A DNA stretch of 64,000 bases. It comes from Pyrus communis (Eukaryota > Streptophyta > Magnoliopsida > Rosales > Rosaceae). Shown here in pieces: positions 58,282 through 64,000 of the stretch. Positions within the stretch are counted from its first letter, which is position 1. Each line of letters starts with the position of its first letter. The notes under the pieces were generated by a model. The model worked only from the letters and a program-made list of their open reading frames with translations, was not told where the DNA came from and made no database searches. The translations under genes and the position numbers were made by a program. The DNA lies in contig NC_084806.1 of the NCBI RefSeq assembly GCF_963583255.1, positions 25,206,735 through 25,270,734 on the forward strand, in the 5' to 3' direction.

Positions 58282-59528
58282 GTAATTAACTTAATTACTT
58301 GTGACTTTTGTAATTAATTAAATTTCTGGATGGGGTTGATTTGGTTGAGACTGAAGGTGTGGGTTTTTTTTTTTGTCTTTCCTTTTTCACGGGAGATGTA
58401 AATTAAATTGAGATGAAAATGGAAGAATTCCCTATTCTCCTTACAGTTTTGCCTTCTGCTATTTATGCCCTTAATTTGTTAGCCTCCACTCCAAATTTAA
58501 TATTTTATTTCTTAATTAAATAACTCACACATAAAACTAATGCAACACCACAAATTAAAGAGTGGGAATGACATTACTTTTTCATTGTATTTTTTTGTTT
58601 AAAATTGTTATTATAAGGTTTCGGTGTTGGTTAATTATATATTAGTTGTACATACATTTTGAGGGTGATTTTGACAAACCCAGAAACCATTTATATATGA
58701 GGAAAAGAAGAAGATGGAGATGGATGCGTCTGGAACTTTGTATTGGGTGCAGAGAAGAAGGTGAATCAAGGGCTACGTGGTGGGCTGAAACGGTGGAGAA
58801 GGGCACGTGTAGGTAGGTCTCTTTAAGGAGAGATTTTGATGTCTTGGAAACACAGAGTAGTAAGCTATACATTATTATATAAGCGGAGAAAGTTTTTCTT
58901 TTCATGTGTCGCTCTACATGTGCGAATAGTTTTAGGATTTAGGATAATTTATTCTCTTTAAGTATTATTAATATATACACATTACAGTGTTGGTGAGTGG
59001 AATTCAGTGCAATGCGCATTAGTTCAGCTTCTTTGTGTTTGTGTTTGAAGGTACCACTACCAAAATATTGAATAGTAGGGACGGAAAATCAGAGGTGGAA
59101 CAAGTTTTGCTTTTCAATGTGACCAAAATATGGAGCGGCACGTCCAATCGCTATTATTTAGAGAATAAAAGTAATGGTGAAATTAAATGCCATTAATCCT
59201 TCAAAGTTATAAGTGTACAATTATATAGTTGCACATTTTAGTATTTGGCAAATATGCAACATTTGGGTGGTGACACCGAAGTTGTGTAGTGGATATTGTT
59301 TATATGAATATCGAAAATGATATTGGCAATCAACCATGATTGGAAATACTGATCATATATGCATTTACGCGTCAAATAGTAGTCCGCTAAACTTTTCTTG
59401 AAATAAAGACTGTAAAGCAAAACTCAACTTTCAAAATGACCCACAAAAAGGAAGTTGTTGTGAGTGAAAGTTGTCCACCTTCTTCTCCCCAACTTTTTAG
59501 GCTATGCTTTCAAGTCACCTGAGTGAAA
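58282..59528. other. GDU 3' flank, no further gene
   Basis: AT-rich 3' untranslated and spacer sequence. Frames here (for example 58642-58905 minus) show no domain. Confidence 0.6.
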
Positions 59529-60400
59529 TGTTGTTGTGGCCAATTTATCTAACAAAAGTTGGAGGGGTAAGGGAGAGAGAGTGGAGAAATATGTGATATT
59601 CTGAGGTGTGTTATGTCCTTACACAGTACTTTTATTTATAGTAATAAGGAGGAGAAGAATCCTTGTCATTCAAGGAAATACAATCCTAGTAAGGAAAGAA
59701 GAACTAGTAATCAAATCTATTTAGCATTTAGGAAATCCCTTTACTATAATATCTATGACATTCCCCTTTAAGTGTGTAAATACTTAAATAGATTCGTCAT
59801 CAGGTAGAGTTGAGGAAGTCGACTCATCGGAATTGATTCTGGGAACACCTAGTCTCAGACAAAGGAACTTGCATATGGAACTAATTCTCACAAAAACCCA
59901 ATGGCTATGGAAAAACCCGAGGAGGGACAAAAACCCATAATCTAAGGAAAAGTGCGTAAGAAAGTGCAAAATCAAATGGAACGTCTATGTGACATATATC
60001 AAGGTTGTGACCAACCCAGGATGGGTGCCTCGTCAAAACCTCATCAGGTAGCAAACACCCAAAGGGAAAAATGCTTCTAATCGTAGAAAAAAGAGTACAT
60101 TAAGATCAAGAGATTATACTTTGGGATACTCCCGCTGAGTTTGGCATAATTCCAAAGAGAACTAACAATGTTACAACTCAGAAAGTTTACACATACCTAT
60201 TCGTCAACAAGCTTCTGAAACATCATCCTCGGCAGTGATTTGGAGAAGAGGTCCACCAGGTTGTCCTGTGAACGGATTTGCTTGACTTCAATCTTCTGAT
60301 ACTCTTGTTGTTAATGTGCTTGGTGTTGTCTCCTTTGATGTAGCCCTTCTTAAATTGTTTGATACATGTTGCGTTATCTTCATTAAAGATATTACTTGTC
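59529..60400 (-). mobile_element. second copia element, 3' end
   Basis: On the minus strand a short end of RNase H (about 60400-60190, with ATCIKQFKKGYIKGDNT matching in character the element at 48353) is followed by a non-coding tail. Then come the polypurine tract AAAGGGGAA (59771-59761) and an LTR (59760-59529, TGTCATAG..CACAACAACA). The upstream part is absent. The left TG edge at 59529 is the least certain point. Confidence 0.7.
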
Positions 60401-60410
60401 TACCAAGTAA

Positions 60411-62138
60411 GAAAACCTAATTAAGGTCAAATTAGAATATCTTGGGGATTAGGTGATACAATCATGATTTTAGGAAGATTGGGTATCTTATCCTAGATTT
60501 CCTCCTAGATAGTCTCCCAATTTGATGAAGATTTCTTTCCCTACAAGAACTCTCAAGATCCCTCTACACTAGCCTAGGTATTTATTAGGGGGACATGATA
60601 GGATTTTTATCACTTGCGCCAAAATGGTTAAAAACAAGTTATGAAAGCACTAGGCTTCCGCCGTCATCTTAACAATCCTATGTAATTTTACTAATTACTT
60701 ATAAATTACACATCCATCTTGAAAGGTTAAGTTTTCCTAGTGCATATTCTACTTCTGGCAGTCAAGTTAGAACATATATCAAATATGCAATCCGTCTGTC
60801 GCATTCATATCAATTATAAACATGCATGACTCATTATGCTTTCTAAAAACCCTTTGAAAAACCATGCAACCCCTAAGACGTGGCATTCGCCCTAGGTGAA
60901 ATTACAATTATTAACCACGCGATGCATTCCTCAATTTCAAGTTGACATTCCAACAGAAACTGCATCTAATTACTTATTTAAATATTGGTAGCTAAGCATT
61001 AAGCCAATTGACGGTTTAAGCACAACGATTAATAATTCAAGGTATGTATGTATAATATCATAAGCAATTAAATAAAGACTACATATTCATGCTAAGGCTT
61101 GTGGCTCGCCCTAGTAAAAGGAAATTAGTTACACATACTCATAATAAAAGTAAAAAGGATTTTTATTGAATGGAAAAAAGAATGAAAACACCTTGAATGT
61201 AAAAGTCTGAAAAGTTCCAAGAAACCCGAACTCTTCTCTCCAAAATTGCATACATAAAAAGAATAGGGTTGGCCACTATGGCTTTTTTATGCTACTCAAT
61301 TATAAATCTTTCCTACAAAAGGTCTTAGAATAAAACTAAGAAAATGAAGTAAATTTAAATAAACTAGGAAACGTAATCGTAAAGTGATAAGGAAATCCGC
61401 CCATAATTTGATCATCCACTTTTTGGACCCAAATATCTTCCAAAGCCGGCCCAAGATTGCTGCATTTAAAGCTTGAAATATTCTAAACACTTCTCCATAA
61501 GGGCCCAAACCCAAAAGAGGCCATCTTGAACTCCAAAAATCACAATTAAGCCCAAAAACGTTACTTTTCCAGCACCGTGCGCTAGTCCTTTATTTAATCA
61601 CCAAAAAATAACCACTTGGTAGAAAAATTTGAAACTACGACATGATCAAGCTAAAGGACTCATAGAAATTTCATCCATTTGATCAGTTTTTGCTCTGGAG
61701 GAATTTGAATATCCTATATTGAAATTATAAAGAAAAGTATCAAAATTCACACAAAATAACCAATATGTTATAACTAAGATTAAATTGAAATCATCAGGAC
61801 ATCACGTCTACTTCTCTCTAAGTCTGATATTCTCTACAACATACATATTCTCTCTGTGCCTGGCAAAGACCATCACGCCACCGTCTATGTGTAGACATGT
61901 CCATGGAGAACTCATCTCTCAACGCCCTGCCATAGGCTATTCGACAATGATAGTTCACACCATTCTTCCTTTAAACTACACACATAGTTTGATTTTCCTT
62001 CCCAGGGATATGTAAGCAGTCATTGCCGAATTCAACCACACCACCTAATCAACCCTATTTTCTCCTCATTGGAGATCATGGGCAAGTCCGACTAGATTTC
62101 GCCTCCGTTTGCGGATTTGCACGAATTCGGTTCTAACA
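60411..62138. mobile_element. LTR-retrotransposon remnants, lineage uncertain
   Basis: No coding sequence. On the minus strand, TTTTGGCGCAAGTG at about 60620-60634 resembles the start of an Athila-type primer-binding site. The AT-rich sequence to its right (60635 to about 61790) has the character of an Athila-like LTR. A different LTR-like end, CGGTTCTAACA at 62128-62138 followed by ATTGGTGATTTCATTGAGAG, suggests a second element in plus orientation. No duplications were identified. Confidence 0.35.
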
Positions 62139-64000
62139 ATTGGTGATTTCATTGAGAGTTAATTCATATTCCCCCATCCAAATCATTTTACTGACATGTG
62201 AATCTATTTTGGGTAAAAAGTGATCAAACAAAGGAATTTTGGAGTAATTTCAATTGAGTGCATTTGCGAGTCTTTCAAGATAATTGTGTCCAAATTCAAG
62301 AATTTAATTCCAAGTGGTTTCACCATGGCAAAGAAAAGAAGGCCTAGCGCAACTTTCCAAAATTGACATTTATGGATGTTTTGGGTATTTTGAAGGTCAA
62401 AATGGCCTATTTCGAGGAAGGTTCCTTCTGAGGATATGTTGAGAACGTCATAAGATTTAAAAATAAACCTTTTGGGACCAAATTGGAGTTGATTTGATGA
62501 AAAAAAAAATATTTATCCAAGAGCGACAACAAAAACAAGGAGGGTTTCTAATATCTTATTACTTCAAAAAATTTAAATTGCTTTATCATGAAACAAAGAG
62601 CCTGACCTGACTATTCGTTATTATTTTGCAAAGAGGATATATGCTAATTGAACATCTTTTCATCCTTTCAGATCCTGTGACATTGTACTAACTTAGTCCA
62701 ACACTATTTTGGTGGGGCCAGTAATTCCGACAACGACACAACCTTTTTGACGAATATGGCATGATCTCAACACGAGAAGATGTACAATGGGAGGTAAGTC
62801 ACCCCCAGAAAAGGCGTAAAAGTTCAATTCCAAAACTAGTGTCAAGTTCCATCAGAGTTCGAAACCCAAAATGAAATATAATGGTTCTACAACACATCAT
62901 AGTGATCATGCTATAGCACAAAGAACTACAAAAAATGAAGAGTCTTGTTTCTTTACCGCTATTATTATTTAACCACCACCGCTTAGGGTTTTTGGTTTGA
63001 GCTATTATTAATTTAATTATTAGCATATTTTTGTTCACAACGCAATTCGTGATTCCAAATGATGGTAACCCAAGGAATTAGGGAGAAGCACATTTAAGAT
63101 AGGAAGCAAAGGCAGGTTTAGTTTCATGGTGACAAACACCTCATCATAAGTTTGACTCATATATCTCTTGTCTAGCTTAGTTCGAGTCCATCAAAACTCT
63201 AACCGAGGGCAAGTGCTCGCGCAAAGGTCTAGAGGCAATGTAATCATGCCAAAAATCCATTATACGCACTTGAACGATTTTTCGATGACAAACTAGCTTC
63301 CAAATGAATTTTGACACAAGGTCATTTAAAGACAAAAGCTAAGACACCCAAGATCACTGTGTAAAAATCTTAAAGTTTTCTACTAAGAAAATCTTTCTAG
63401 TTTTACATATGAAGACAGTTAAAGCTGCATTCCTGCTAGAACTACACTGCTGTGAGGAAACGAAGATTTCAAGGCCTTGTCGATTTTTTTTCCCAGTGAC
63501 ATGCCATATATGCACGAAAAGATAAGAAGTGGAAATAAATTGTTAGTATTTTTCCATAATTTTTGAGAAGATAGAACGGTATCAAATCTGGCATGCAAGG
63601 CAGCTGAACAGCAAGTCAGCAAAAGTAGTGCATCGCGGTAAAACCTCCAACTTCCCAGATTAAATTGTATCTGCTCGAAGCAAACTGGGTTTCTTGACAT
63701 ACATCATCGTAAATATAAGGAAGTTAGCTTTCTTTAGAATTTTGCAGAACTCAACTCCGAGTTACATGGAAGACATTGTTACCATTTACCATTCGTAGAG
63801 CAGGCTGGAATTTTCTGTGGGATTCTTTATGTTCATCCTCCGAACTCATATCAAATGACATATGAGCTCAAGATGCACAAATCATGATCAAGTTAGTAGT
63901 TAGTTCAAGATGCACAAAGTCATGATCAAGTTATAAGTTAACCTAAGGGTTCTAACCAATTCAAGTCCGCTTCAATAAGCTAAAAATGAAGGTCATCTAC
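62139..64000. other. no gene recognised
   Basis: Begins with leader-like sequence after a possible LTR end, then AT-rich DNA. A short direct repeat ('tcaagatgcacaaa..tcatgatcaagtta') is present at about 63867-63895 and 63906-63933. No frame has a recognisable domain. Confidence 0.5.

Overview
This is a nuclear plant DNA window that is almost entirely transposable elements. The TE families look like those of apple and pear (Rosaceae, Maleae). That placement is an impression from remembered repeat sequences and was not searched. Only one ordinary single-copy gene is convincing: an intact, intronless GLUTAMINE DUMPER (GDU) family gene at 57745-58281 (+), with a TATA box 164 bp before its ATG. 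A plastid-type tRNA-Pro(UGG) lies at 28464-28537 (-).

Layout, left to right. 1-3392: right part of a large LTR retrotransposon without recognisable pol; its right LTR is 2793-3392. 4642-4953: a small TRIM-like element. 6565-7373: the 3' end of a Helitron (PIF1-type helicase C-terminus plus CTAG-T end). 8645-11878: a Ty3 element of the Tekay/Del type on the minus strand, internally deleted, with matching target-site duplications. 12492-28350: a CACTA (En/Spm-like) DNA transposon whose TNP2 transposase runs on the minus strand. It is split by a near full-length Tekay element (14959-25702), whose integrase is in turn split by a solo LTR (18211-20206). This is a three-level nest with a duplication at each level. 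28963-29375: a complete TRIM with perfect TATTA duplications.

29887 to about 41830: the 3' half of a Ty3/Tat (Grande-like) element. Pol runs on the minus strand, and two genes run on the opposite strand, one of them with good splice sites. It also carries a palindromic repeat array and a second solo LTR of the same family as the first (31381-34021, perfect GGCAG duplications). It is fused to the 5' end of an Athila-type element (to 43437), which abuts an L1-type LINE (43438-45401). 48353-53831: a decayed Ty1/copia element on the plus strand. 53832-57579: an intergenic stretch leading to the GDU gene. 59529-60400: the 3' end of a second copia element on the minus strand. 60411-62138: LTR-like remnants. 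62139-64000: nothing recognised.

All element proteins are broken by stops and frameshifts, so nothing but the GDU gene looks able to make its original product. The most interesting structures are the spliced antisense gene and palindrome array inside the Tat element, the inverted segment in one Tekay LTR, the 16-nt inverted filler at a deletion junction, and the three-deep nest.
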